Assembly: GCF_046244365.1 (NCBI RefSeq)
Contig: NZ_CP176395.1
Location: forward strand, 186,001 to 250,000
DNA length: 64,000 nucleotides
Origin: Paenibacillus_V sp046244365
GTDB taxonomy: Bacteria; Bacillota; Bacilli; Paenibacillales; NBRC-103111
Direction of reading: 5' to 3'
Made by a program: the position numbers and the translations under genes. The notes under the pieces are model-generated. The model saw only the letters and a program-made list of their open reading frames with translations, was not told the origin of the DNA and did not search any database. This document shows positions 16,442 through 25,390 of the stretch, in pieces. Position 1 is the first letter of the stretch. Each line of letters begins with the position of its first letter.

Positions 16442-17842
16442 GTGAAAAATTGGCTCAAAGGCACAAATGCAGTAGTCCTGTCGCTTGCGGTTATCGGCAT
16501 TTTTATCGTGCTGACGGTCTTCCTGCATTCGATGAAGGGCGTTCAGTGGGATTTGACCAAATCCAAAAAATTTACGCTTGCCGATAAAACGATCGAAACG
16601 CTTAAAGCGCTTGACAAAGACGTGCACGTCACGATGTTCTCGAATCCGGGCGACAGCTACGTGAACCGCCAAGTTACGGACTTGCTGGAGCAGTACCACA
16701 AGCGTAACGGGAAGTTCACGTATGAGGAAGTCGATCCGAAGAAGCAGCCGACGATTGCCCAGAAATACAAAATCGAGCAATACGGCACGATCGTGTTCGA
16801 AAGCGAAGGCAAGACGAAGAACGTATACAGTTACGAGCTCTTCGGACAAGGCTCGACGGAGAACTCCTACGCGTTCAGCGGGGAGGAGAAGTTCACGCAG
16901 GCGATTCTCGGACTGGCGGAAGGGGAGAAGAAACACGCTTACCTGGTAACCGGCCATGGCGAGCTGACGAACGCCAACGTGAGCGACCTGACGAACAATT
17001 TGACCAACGAAGGCTTCGAGGTTAAGGACCTGAACCTGTTGAAAGAAGCGCAAATTCCGGAAGATGCCGATATGCTGGCCGTGCTTGCGCCGCAGAACGA
17101 TCTGAGCGCTAAAGAAGCGGATCTGCTGAAGGAATACGTGAAGGGCAAAGGAAAGCTCTGGTTCGCCCTCGGCATCGCGAAGGATATGGAGAAATGGACG
17201 AACTGGACGGGCGTGCTCGACACGATCGGCGTGAAAAACCGCCAAGCGCTCGTCGTGGAGAACCGGAAATCGCTCTCTACCGATCCGCTTACGATTATTC
17301 CGGATTACGGCGTTCACGACATTACAAGCAAGCTGAGCGAACAGGATCGCATTACGGTGCTGTACGGCGCGCTGGCGCTCGAAACGAACAAGGACGTTGC
17401 GGACTATAGCTCCACGCCGCTGCTTCAGACGACCAAGGATGCATACGGCAAAACGAATTTGTCGTTCTTTACCTCGGCGAAAAGCATCACGCAAAACGAT
17501 CTGAAGAAGACGGATGCAGATCTCGCAGGGCCGCTCGATCTCGCCTATGCCGTTCAAGACAAGGACGGCAAGCCGAAAGCGATCGTCGTCGGCAGCGGCG
17601 CGTTCGCGACGAACGATCTGATTAACGAGCAGGGCAACAAAGATTTTATCCTGAACAGCATCGGCTGGCTGCAGGAGCAGAAAAACATGGTGACGATCCG
17701 GCCGCAGGAGGAAGAGAAACTGCAGCAGGTATTCTTCACGCAAGCGCAGGCTAATGTTATCCAATACAGCACGATGATCGTCATACCGTTGTTGATTTTG
17801 GCTTTGGGCGGCGTCATCTGGTGGAGGAGGAGACGCGGATGA
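16442..17842 (+). CDS. GldG-like ABC transporter-associated protein
   Basis: A 466-residue protein. It has an N-terminal membrane anchor (about residues 10-32), a large extracytoplasmic domain of the GldG/ABC_transp_aux type (about 40-430, with the pattern LDKDVHVTMFSNPGDSYVNR), and a C-terminal membrane segment (about 440-460) ending in WWRRRRG. The start is a GTG at 16442 with AGGAGGGG nine bases upstream. It lies 106 bases after the permease gene and overlaps the next gene by four bases. In the Gld complex this protein is the accessory outer-face subunit. Confidence 0.85.
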   Translation: MKNWLKGTNAVVLSLAVIGIFIVLTVFLHSMKGVQWDLTKSKKFTLADKTIETLKALDKDVHVTMFSNPGDSYVNRQVTDLLEQYHKRNGKFTYEEVDPKKQPTIAQKYKIEQYGTIVFESEGKTKNVYSYELFGQGSTENSYAFSGEEKFTQAILGLAEGEKKHAYLVTGHGELTNANVSDLTNNLTNEGFEVKDLNLLKEAQIPEDADMLAVLAPQNDLSAKEADLLKEYVKGKGKLWFALGIAKDMEKWTNWTGVLDTIGVKNRQALVVENRKSLSTDPLTIIPDYGVHDITSKLSEQDRITVLYGALALETNKDVADYSSTPLLQTTKDAYGKTNLSFFTSAKSITQNDLKKTDADLAGPLDLAYAVQDKDGKPKAIVVGSGAFATNDLINEQGNKDFILNSIGWLQEQKNMVTIRPQEEEKLQQVFFTQAQANVIQYSTMIVIPLLILALGGVIWWRRRRG

Positions 17843-18762
17843 AACGGTATTTGCCTACCGTCCTGCTCGTCATCGCTTGTCTCGCGGGTTTTTGGTACGC
17901 CAATAGCGAATCGTTGTTTCAAAATAAAGATGCCGCCGAGGTTAAGCAGCTCGTTGCGGTTAAGGGCGAGGACATCCAGTCGGTTGCTTTTGCCGCAGCC
18001 GATTCGAACGTGCAGCTATCCCGCAAGGGAGACGGCTGGGAGATGGTCAAGCCGGAGGCCTACCCGGTGGAAACGTATGAAGCGGACAACTGGGTCAACG
18101 GCTATATGACGCTGACGTACGAGAGCAAAATCGACGAGAATGCGCAGGATTTGGCGGGTTTCGGGCTCGATAAACCGGCTCAGCAATACGATGTGACGCT
18201 GAAGGACGGCACCGTCCAGAAGCTGCTCGTCGGCTCTCCGCTGCCGGTTGCCGGAACGACGTACGTCAAGCTTGGCGATTCGCCGGTCGTTTACGAGGTG
18301 GGCGATCAGCAATTGCAGGCTCTGGTGAAGCAGCCGTTCGACTTCGTGAGCAAGAAAGCGGTCGACTTCGACTACAACAAAACGACAACCGTTTCGATTG
18401 ATTGGAAAGGCCAGAAGTGGCAGCTCGACAAGGTCGATAAGGACAAAAACGCCTACGAGGCCAACTGGAAGCTCGGCGATAAAGAATTGAAGCCGGAGGA
18501 AGGCTCGGCGGTGCTCGACAAACTGGTCGGCCTGCAGACCGAGCAAATGCCTAAGAAGGCCACCGATGTAAAGTCGGACGCGCCCGAGCTGAAGCTGGAC
18601 ATTAAGGAAACGAAGGACGGCAAGGAAACGGTCCGGTCGTATACCGGGAAGCTGGACAACAATGCCGTTTGGCTTGTGTCGCAGGACGGCGCTTGGGCTT
18701 ATGCGGTGAGGGCCGAGATGATTCAGCAAATATACGATCAAGCAACAGCCAAGAAGGAATAG
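17839..18762 (+). CDS. DUF4340 domain protein of the Gld-type ABC operon
   Basis: A 307-residue protein. It has an N-terminal hydrophobic anchor (about residues 4-20) and then repeated DUF4340-like units rich in beta strands, with patterns such as GLDKPAQQYDVTLKDG and KWQLDKVDKD. DUF4340 proteins commonly follow gldG-like genes and are thought to be outer-face partners of this ABC system; their function is not established. The ATG at 17839 overlaps the upstream stop by four bases and has GGAGGAGGAG before it. A strong terminator follows. Confidence 0.82.
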   Translation: MKRYLPTVLLVIACLAGFWYANSESLFQNKDAAEVKQLVAVKGEDIQSVAFAAADSNVQLSRKGDGWEMVKPEAYPVETYEADNWVNGYMTLTYESKIDENAQDLAGFGLDKPAQQYDVTLKDGTVQKLLVGSPLPVAGTTYVKLGDSPVVYEVGDQQLQALVKQPFDFVSKKAVDFDYNKTTTVSIDWKGQKWQLDKVDKDKNAYEANWKLGDKELKPEEGSAVLDKLVGLQTEQMPKKATDVKSDAPELKLDIKETKDGKETVRSYTGKLDNNAVWLVSQDGAWAYAVRAEMIQQIYDQATAKKE

Positions 18763-18800
18763 ACAGAGAGAAGAAAAAGGTAGAGAGCCAAGTACAAGGA

Positions 18801-18842
18801 AGCCCCCGTTGCGATGCGCCAGGCATCGTAACGGGGGCTTTG
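18801..18842 (+). terminator. Strong terminator after the Gld-type operon
   Basis: A 17-base arm AGCCCCCGTTGCGATGC (18801-18817) pairs with 18823-18839 with one mismatch and a five-base loop, then TT. Its T run is short, but the stem is very stable. It may also stop the converging multicopper oxidase transcript. Confidence 0.8.
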
Positions 18843-18942
18843 TCGGTTTTCGCTTGCGAAGCGGCACGCCCGGAGGCAAGTTCGGTAGCGTGCAGGAACG
18901 ATCACTCGTCGGCCGCTCCGTCAAACGCATGGCAATATCGGG

Positions 18943-21039
18943 TCATTCCGGGTGATTGTTCGTTTCGCGCCCCACCGCAAACGGGGTCGTCACACCTTCA
19001 TACATAAGGTGCATCGTCATGCCGGCTGCCGCATGCACCAGGTTATGGCAGTGGTCCATCCATATCCCCGGGTTATTGGCCAGGAAAGCGACTTCGTACG
19101 TATCGCCGGGAACTAGATCAAGCGTATCGGACCACCACGGACTGCCTGTCGACGGTTCGCCGTTGCGGGACAAGACCAGCATATGATGGCCGTGCAGATG
19201 CATAGGGTGATCGACCATGCCGCGATTCACGATGGTCGTCTTGATCAGCTCGCCCTCGCGGACCATAAAGACGGGCGTGTTCGGGAACACGGCACCGTTA
19301 ATCGTGTAAAGCGAGTCGAAACGGCCGTCGAAAAATCCGAGCTTGTTGTCCAGAATCATCGTAAAGGAGCGGTCGAACTTGCTGTCCGAGCCGAACGGAG
19401 TTGCGGCGGGAGTTCCGTAATGAAGCGGGTCGAATACGGCTCCCTCAGGAGCTGCAGGAATGTCTCCTTTTCCGTCGGGGCTCATTAGAATGCCGAGCTT
19501 GCTTCCCTCTCCGACACCTAAATAGACGGGTCTGTCGGGCATTGCGAACGTAATGTCGTACCGGCCGCCGGTCGTCAGCACGAGCTTTTGATTTTCGATG
19601 GTGCCCGGCTCATGCAGTTCGGCGCCGTCAATGGCGGCGACCTGGAAGCTAGCGCCTGTCAGCGTGTACGTTTGGCGGACCCAGTCGTCCGTATTGATCA
19701 GACGAAGTCGCACTTGCGTACCCGGAGCAATGCTCATCCGTTCGATTCCGTCGGATGCTCCGATTGCGAACGTTCCTTTCCATAAGTGGCTCATCACCGT
19801 AATATCTTTGCCCGGAGCGGGCTGGGCGCCGTCCTCCACGACCAGCGCTCCGAAGAGGCCTTTCTGCACGGCTTCCTTGGAATCCTGGTGGGAATGATAC
19901 CAGAACGTGCCGACCTGCTCCGCGCGGATGCGGTACGTATGCGATTCGCCGGGTATGACGGCGTCCTGGGTGGCGCCGGCAACGCCATCCTCGGCGTTCG
20001 GAACGTCGAGACCGTGCCAGTGCACCGTAACGCCCTTCTCGATATCTTTATTGACGAGCGTCACTTCCGTCAGCTCGCCTTTTTTCAGGCGCAGCTCCGG
20101 GCCGGGAATTTGTCCGTTGTAGGTCCATGCCTCGATCTGCTTGCCTGAGCTAAGCGTAACGGTCTTCTTCTCTGCGGTCAGCGTAATTTTGCGGTCAGGC
20201 TCTTCCATCCGGGGTCCAGACAAGGCCGTAACGGGCACTGTCTTGGCGGAGGGCTGGACCGAAGCGTGTTCGGCGTGCCCGTTTCCATGATTGCGGGACA
20301 AAGCGGTCCCTCCGCCGTAATCGGCGGCGCCTGCCATCATGTCGATCCGGTCCGGCAGACGGCTGCTTTGAGAAGCGTCATGCAGGAGGAAGTAAGCCGG
20401 AACGGCGGCAAGGCACAGGATACTCGCGTCTCGCATCGCGCGCAACGCGAAGTGGCGGCGAGCGGGCGCTTGCTGCAATCGGAGGATAGTCAGGCAGCGG
20501 TGCTGCTGGTTCATCCCGAGGAGGACGGAAACGAAAAGCATAAGAAGGACCGGAACCGCCGCTTCAAGCCAGTTGAAGGGCACCGGAGCGGCGAAGCAAT
20601 AATAGAAAGCCGTCATTGCTCCGAGTGCCGTCGTTTGATAAGGCAGGATCAGACCGGCGCGGGCCGCCTCCGCCAGCATGCCGGGCTCGGTGACGGCTCC
20701 CGATTTGCCGAACGTTTGCTTGCGCAGCCTCCATAGCTTCGGAAAGGCGGATATCCAGATGGATACGACCGGTATGGCGATAAGAGGGGCATGGAGAAAT
20801 AAGCGATCTTGCCAGAAAATCGGAGCGTACGATCTTACCATCATGCCTATGGACGACCAAACCGTGAGAGCGAATACGGACAGGATGGCCGACCAGAGCA
20901 TTTGCCTGCCCGCCTTTCGGCGCAGCTGCTCGTAAGTGCCGCTGTATGCGAGACCCGATGCTTTTGCGCCCGCAATCCATGCCAAAACGAATAGTATCAA
21001 TAAAGGACCCATTTCTAGGCCAACCGTTAATTCGTACAC
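18943..21039 (-). CDS. Multicopper oxidase with an N-terminal six-segment membrane domain
   Basis: A 698-residue protein. The first 230 residues hold about six membrane segments (near 10-27, 49-68, 78-98, 133-153, 160-180 and 207-225). After a linker comes a multicopper oxidase of two or three cupredoxin domains. The copper sites are HWHGLDVPN and FWYHSHQ in the first domain, and HPMHLHGHH and WMDHCHNLVHAAAGM near the end, so both the mononuclear and trinuclear centres look complete, with a methionine axial ligand. The start is a GTG at 21039 preceded by GGGGG at about eight bases. The membrane part probably anchors the oxidase outside the cell. Copper, manganese or phenol oxidation are possible roles. 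Confidence 0.88.
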   Translation of the reverse strand: MYELTVGLEMGPLLILFVLAWIAGAKASGLAYSGTYEQLRRKAGRQMLWSAILSVFALTVWSSIGMMVRSYAPIFWQDRLFLHAPLIAIPVVSIWISAFPKLWRLRKQTFGKSGAVTEPGMLAEAARAGLILPYQTTALGAMTAFYYCFAAPVPFNWLEAAVPVLLMLFVSVLLGMNQQHRCLTILRLQQAPARRHFALRAMRDASILCLAAVPAYFLLHDASQSSRLPDRIDMMAGAADYGGGTALSRNHGNGHAEHASVQPSAKTVPVTALSGPRMEEPDRKITLTAEKKTVTLSSGKQIEAWTYNGQIPGPELRLKKGELTEVTLVNKDIEKGVTVHWHGLDVPNAEDGVAGATQDAVIPGESHTYRIRAEQVGTFWYHSHQDSKEAVQKGLFGALVVEDGAQPAPGKDITVMSHLWKGTFAIGASDGIERMSIAPGTQVRLRLINTDDWVRQTYTLTGASFQVAAIDGAELHEPGTIENQKLVLTTGGRYDITFAMPDRPVYLGVGEGSKLGILMSPDGKGDIPAAPEGAVFDPLHYGTPAATPFGSDSKFDRSFTMILDNKLGFFDGRFDSLYTINGAVFPNTPVFMVREGELIKTTIVNRGMVDHPMHLHGHHMLVLSRNGEPSTGSPWWSDTLDLVPGDTYEVAFLANNPGIWMDHCHNLVHAAAGMTMHLMYEGVTTPFAVGRETNNHPE

Positions 21040-21249
21040 TTTGTATTCCCCCGTCTTCCATTTTCGGTATCACTTGTGATTGTAGCGCCGCCGCGTCGGC
21101 AGCCAAACCGCCGCAGGTTGCGTTTTCGCTCAAGACCTCGGGTGGGGAGTTATACTGGACCTTCGGAGGACGGAATAGTCGGGAATAAGCAATTGTGCAT
21201 GGTTATCCGCGATCTTCAATAGGCTAAGGGTAAGAGAATTTCTTTCATT

Positions 21250-21281
21250 TGTTGACGCTTTCAAAAGGGTGAATTTATAAT
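21250..21281 (+). promoter_or_regulatory. Sigma-A promoter overlapped by a cre-like site
   Basis: TTGACG (21252-21257), 18 bases and TATAAT (21276-21281) form the promoter of the MFS-ChbG operon. On the minus strand 21250-21263 reads TGAAAGCGTCAACA, which differs from the catabolite-responsive element TGWAANCGNTNWCA at one position. Bound CcpA would cover the -35 box, so repression by preferred sugars is expected. Confidence 0.65.
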
Positions 21282-21324
21282 TAATGGAAATGAATCGCAA
21301 AGCTCCATAAGGAGGATGTACGGA

Positions 21325-22620
21325 ATGAAAAAAAGCCTAGCCAACTCGCCGTTCATGTTTGCTTTCGGGATGCTTGCCATGATGATTCCTTCCCAGGCGT
21401 TCAGTTCGTTTTATAGCTATTACTATGTCGAAAAGCTGGGGCTTGGCATTGGGCTGGCCACGATCGCCCGAACGATTTTCCTGATCTGGGATGCGGCGAA
21501 CAATCCGCTGCTCGGCCATTTGTCGGACAGCACGAGAACGCGCTGGGGAAGGCGCAAGCCCTGGATTTACGGGGCAATGCCGTTCTTCATGCTCACGTTT
21601 ATTATGGTATTTGCGGTGCCCGGCGGGCTTCAGCAAGGCGGCCTCTTTACCTGGTTTCTGATCGCCCTAATTTTGTACGAAGGCGCAGCCTCCGTTCTAT
21701 GGGTCAATTATGGCGCTTTATTTCCGGAGCTGTTCCGGGGAGACCGGCTAAGGGCGAAGGCGTCGGCGGTCCAGCAAGCTTTCCAGATCGTGGCTCTGCT
21801 TATTGCTACGGCGCTCACGCCGATCATTTACACCGCGCTGGGATTCCCGCAAATGGCGATGATGTACGCCGCCGCCTTCGCCGTTTTTATGCTGCTTTGC
21901 ATGTCCTCCGTGAAGGAAAACCCGGAGGCTTCGAAGTCGGAGCCGCTCAAGCTGCTCGATGCGTTTAAGGAGACGCTGAAGAACAAACAATTTTGGATAT
22001 TCAACATCGCGAACTCTTTTGCTCAGACGGTTAACGGCTTGCTTAGCTCGATGATTCCTTTCTATGCGAAATATTCTCTTCAAATTCCGGAAGCGCAGGT
22101 GTCGATTCTGCTTGGTTCCATCTTCATTTCGATTATTCCGTTAGTCGCCGTATGGTATTGGATCGTCCGGAAGCTGGGAGGCCTGAAGAGCTGGCGGATA
22201 GGGATGGTCGCGTACGGGCTGTGCGTCATCCCGCTCTGGTTCGCGCAAGGGCTTGGCGGGGGCATTGCCGCGGGTATCGTCTTCGGTTTTGGCATGGCGG
22301 GCTTTCTCGTCACCCCGGCAGTGCTCAGCGGGCAAATTATCGACCGCGACGCCGAGCTGACGGGACGCAGGAGAGAGGGCATCTACAACGCGGTGGGCGG
22401 ATTTATTACGCGCTCCAGCGGTCTGATCTCTGCGCTCGCTTTTTGGATCGTCGGCATGCTGTTCGGCTATGTGAGCGGCGACAACCCCGGCTCCAATCCG
22501 GATACCACGTTCCGGGTGCTGATCAGCATCGTTCCCTTTCTTTTGCTGACCGCCGCATTTGTGACCTCCTTGTTTGTAAAGAATAACGAAGGAGAAGCGA
22601 AGGAGACGTATTTCATATGA
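21325..22620 (+). CDS. MFS transporter of the glycoside-pentoside-hexuronide (GPH) type
   Basis: A 431-residue membrane protein with about twelve hydrophobic segments. Near residue 60 it has the GPH/MelB-like motif LGHLSDSTRTRWGRRKPW, which marks sugar-cation symporters. I chose the ATG at 21325 because AAGGAGG lies nine bases upstream; an ATG at 21316 touches that site. Its stop overlaps the ChbG-like gene by four bases, so the two are co-translated. With that deacetylase and the cre-like promoter, uptake of an oligosaccharide or glycoside is likely. Confidence 0.88.
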   Translation: MKKSLANSPFMFAFGMLAMMIPSQAFSSFYSYYYVEKLGLGIGLATIARTIFLIWDAANNPLLGHLSDSTRTRWGRRKPWIYGAMPFFMLTFIMVFAVPGGLQQGGLFTWFLIALILYEGAASVLWVNYGALFPELFRGDRLRAKASAVQQAFQIVALLIATALTPIIYTALGFPQMAMMYAAAFAVFMLLCMSSVKENPEASKSEPLKLLDAFKETLKNKQFWIFNIANSFAQTVNGLLSSMIPFYAKYSLQIPEAQVSILLGSIFISIIPLVAVWYWIVRKLGGLKSWRIGMVAYGLCVIPLWFAQGLGGGIAAGIVFGFGMAGFLVTPAVLSGQIIDRDAELTGRRREGIYNAVGGFITRSSGLISALAFWIVGMLFGYVSGDNPGSNPDTTFRVLISIVPFLLLTAAFVTSLFVKNNEGEAKETYFI

Positions 22621-23534
22621 CGAAACGGTATCTAATCATTAACTGCGACGATTTCGGGCAGTGCAGGGCGGCTAACGAAGCGATTTTTCATTTGCTGGAA
22701 GCGGGCAAAGTGTCCTCGGCGACGATCATGCCGCCGGCTCCGGCATTCACGGAAGCGGCGGCTTGGGCCCGCAGCCGAAAAGACCCGCAGGTAGGGCTTC
22801 ATCTTACTTTCACCAGCGAATATGACGGCCATAGGTGGAAGAGCCTGACCGGCGATCCTTCCTTGCACGACGAGAGCGGTTATATGCATATGACGATCAA
22901 GGAGTTCGAGGAAAGGGCGAATCCGCAGGCGGTTCGGGCCGAAATGCAGGCGCAGTTCCGAGCGGTGGCGGAGTCTGGACTGAACGTCACTCATGTCGAC
23001 AATCATATGGGGAGTCTGTACGGACTCGCCACCGGACGAAGCTATTTGCCGCAGGTGTTCAGGGAGTGCGGGAAGCGGGGGCTGCCCTTCCGGATTTTTC
23101 GCAATATTTACGAAAAGGATGCGCTTCTCGCCTCGATTCCGAATGCGGCAGGCATTCTCGCGAAAGTGGTTGCGCTGGCCGATGTGCTCGGAGTCGCTAT
23201 GCCCGACTATTTGCTGACGCACACGTATCCTCTCGAAGAGGGAGAGACGTACGATAGCTTTAAGCAGATGTTGATCCGGAAGGTATACGATTTGCCGGAG
23301 GGGGTATCCGAAACGTATATCCACCCCGCCGTGGAGGATGAGGAGCTCAAATCGTTCCTGCCCTCTTGGCAGAAGAGGGTTTGGGAGTTCGAGCTGATGC
23401 AGGACGACGATTTCGCCTACGCCATTAAAGACGCGAGCGTTGTCCTGACCGATTACCGGTATGTCCGGGACCATCTGGGGCGTTCCCGGCTCAAAGCGGC
23501 GCTGCAGCTGCTGAAGACGATGCTCCGTAAATAG
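22617..23534 (+). CDS. ChbG/HpnK (YdjC) family carbohydrate deacetylase
   Basis: A 305-residue protein that begins with the family's metal motif LIINCDDFGQC, continues with VGLHLTFT (about residue 60) and the histidine motif VTHVDNHMGS (about 122), and has LLTHTYPLEEG further on. Members such as E. coli ChbG remove acetyl groups from N-acetylated diglucosides by a metal-dependent reaction. The gene overlaps the MFS gene by four bases, which links uptake to deacetylation of an acetylated sugar. Length is normal for the family. Confidence 0.88.
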   Translation: MTKRYLIINCDDFGQCRAANEAIFHLLEAGKVSSATIMPPAPAFTEAAAWARSRKDPQVGLHLTFTSEYDGHRWKSLTGDPSLHDESGYMHMTIKEFEERANPQAVRAEMQAQFRAVAESGLNVTHVDNHMGSLYGLATGRSYLPQVFRECGKRGLPFRIFRNIYEKDALLASIPNAAGILAKVVALADVLGVAMPDYLLTHTYPLEEGETYDSFKQMLIRKVYDLPEGVSETYIHPAVEDEELKSFLPSWQKRVWEFELMQDDDFAYAIKDASVVLTDYRYVRDHLGRSRLKAALQLLKTMLRK

Positions 23535-23582
23535 AAACGGGCATGCCAATAGAGCCGCTGCCTGATATAGGAGGGCAAAGGG

Positions 23583-23613
23583 GAAGAGGACGTCCGAAAC
23601 GGATGTCCTCTTC
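23583..23613. terminator. Bidirectional terminator between converging genes
   Basis: A 14-base arm (GAAGAGGACGTCCG, 23583-23596) pairs with 23600-23613 with one mismatch and the loop AAA. The flanks are T-rich on plus and moderately so on minus. It lies between the ChbG-like gene and the end of the sulfatase gene. Confidence 0.75.
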
Positions 23614-23633
23614 TATTTATATATTGTCGGCGC

Positions 23634-25148
23634 TTACGCTCCCCACACCCTTGGCATCGGCATCGGCTCGATGCCAAGGCCGGCCCAAGCGTATTTGAGC
23701 AGCATTTCCGTTTTGATTTCGCGATAAGCGGGGTCGTCCCACTTATTGTCGAGTTCGCCCGGATCTTCCTCCAGATCGAACAGCTCGCCGTACGTTTGAT
23801 TGTAATATACGGTCAGCTTATAGCGTGCATTCACGTACGTTTTTTGATGAATGGTCGTCGGCTCGTGGCGGAATTCGACCAACGCGTGGTCTCGAGCCTC
23901 CGATTGCTTGCCGAGCCATACGCCGCTTTGGTCGACGCCGGTCATCGTACGCGGAACCGGTAGACCGGCGAAGCTTAGGAAGGTCGGCGCCAGATCGACG
24001 AGCGATTGGATAGCGCTGCTCGTTTCCCCGGCAGGTACTTGGCCCGGGTAGCGGACCAGGAAGGGCAGCCGGATGAGATCCTCGTAGTGGAAGCCGCCTT
24101 TGTGCTGCAAGCCGTGCTGGCCGAAGAAATGGCCGTGATCGGTCGTAAACACGACGATCGTGTTGTCCGCCAGCCCCAGCTCGTCGAGCTTATCGAGAAT
24201 TTTGCCGATATATTTGTCCATCAGGCTGATCATGCCGTAGTACACGGCGACCAGCTTTTTCGCATCGTCCCCGGGGTACTGGGTGATATGCGAGTGATAA
24301 CCGTGAATCGAGTTGCCGCTTTCCTTCCAGGCGCTAAAATCCGGATTCTCGAGCTGCGTCATGCCAAAATGCGGCGGGTTCTTGTCATGCTCCCCCGGCG
24401 TAACCGACGGAATCGTCAGCTTGTCCGGATCGTACATCGTGTCCCATGGCGCCGAAGCCAAATACGGCGGATGCGGGTCGAAGAAGCTCGACCATAGGAA
24501 GAACGGCTCGTCGCTGCTCTTGAACTGTTCCAGCAAGGCGTTCGTCCGCTCGGCAATCCATGTATCGTAATGGTATTCTTCGGGGATATCCCACGAAAAT
24601 TTGTGATTCGGATCCATCGTCCCGGTAGGGGCGGTAAAGTAGTCACGCCAGTTGGCGCAGCCTTTGTCCTCCAGCCAGTTCACATAATGCTGGCCGACCA
24701 GAAACTCGTTCGTATGGTTGCGCGTCAGCTCGATATGCTCGAAGCCGTAGAACGGCCCGTTGAACGTCCGCCAAAACTCGTGATCCTTCAAGTAGGGATA
24801 CGATTCAAGAGACGGATATTCTTCCGTTCCTTGCAGCTGCTGAAAATGCGCTTTTCCGATCAACGCCGTCCGGTAGCCGCCGGCCTGAAGATCTTCGCCG
24901 ACCGTATGCCTGTCCTCGAGCAGCTTCGTGCCTAGCGTCCATGCGCCGTGCTGGCTGGGATACTGGCCCGTAATGATGGAAGAGCGCGACGGCGTGCACG
25001 TCGGGTTCGGGCAATACGCTCTCGTAAACGTCGTTCCTTCGCGGACGAGCCGATCTAGGTTGGGCGTGGAGAGCTCGGGCTGGAACGCGCCGATCGTATT
25101 CCAATGCTGCTGGTCGCTTGTAATGAGCAGTATGTTCGGTTTTTTCAA
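23634..25148 (-). CDS. Sulfatase (formylglycine-dependent type I)
   Basis: A 504-residue alkaline-phosphatase-superfamily enzyme. The sulfatase signature CTPSRSSIITG begins at C51, the residue that must be oxidised to formylglycine, with R55 behind it. Metal-binding residues appear in LLITSDQQ (D12) and FTTDHGHFFGQHG (about residues 320-332). The C-terminal GELFDLEEDPGELDN is typical. No signal peptide is present, so the enzyme is probably cytoplasmic. It transcribes away from the AraC gene and converges on the MFS-ChbG operon. The substrate may be a sulfated sugar or choline-O-sulfate; the context favours the sugar. No maturase gene is in view. Confidence 0.9.
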   Translation of the reverse strand: MKKPNILLITSDQQHWNTIGAFQPELSTPNLDRLVREGTTFTRAYCPNPTCTPSRSSIITGQYPSQHGAWTLGTKLLEDRHTVGEDLQAGGYRTALIGKAHFQQLQGTEEYPSLESYPYLKDHEFWRTFNGPFYGFEHIELTRNHTNEFLVGQHYVNWLEDKGCANWRDYFTAPTGTMDPNHKFSWDIPEEYHYDTWIAERTNALLEQFKSSDEPFFLWSSFFDPHPPYLASAPWDTMYDPDKLTIPSVTPGEHDKNPPHFGMTQLENPDFSAWKESGNSIHGYHSHITQYPGDDAKKLVAVYYGMISLMDKYIGKILDKLDELGLADNTIVVFTTDHGHFFGQHGLQHKGGFHYEDLIRLPFLVRYPGQVPAGETSSAIQSLVDLAPTFLSFAGLPVPRTMTGVDQSGVWLGKQSEARDHALVEFRHEPTTIHQKTYVNARYKLTVYYNQTYGELFDLEEDPGELDNKWDDPAYREIKTEMLLKYAWAGLGIEPMPMPRVWGA

Positions 25149-25390
25149 CGGAAGGGCCTCCTTGGGCGGTCATTCGCCGTATCGATGTTTTCCGCAAAAG
25201 TGGAATGGATTAATTGTAAAGGATGCGGCTTTTAACCGGAATGCCATGGTGTTATCTGATTTGTCATTTTGTCAGGTGTGGGCTAAGCTATAAGAAATGG
25301 CGCGGTCGACCGGAGGATGCCGGACACGCCTGATGGCGGGAATGCCGATAAGCGGTGCGATAGCCGGGAACGGGACGAGGAGGAGCTTTC

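Noticed and set aside
16298..17764. A 488-codon minus-strand frame opposite the GldG-like gene
   Set aside because: It is antisense to a gene with clear operon context and overlaps on both ends, and its composition is typical of a shadow frame.
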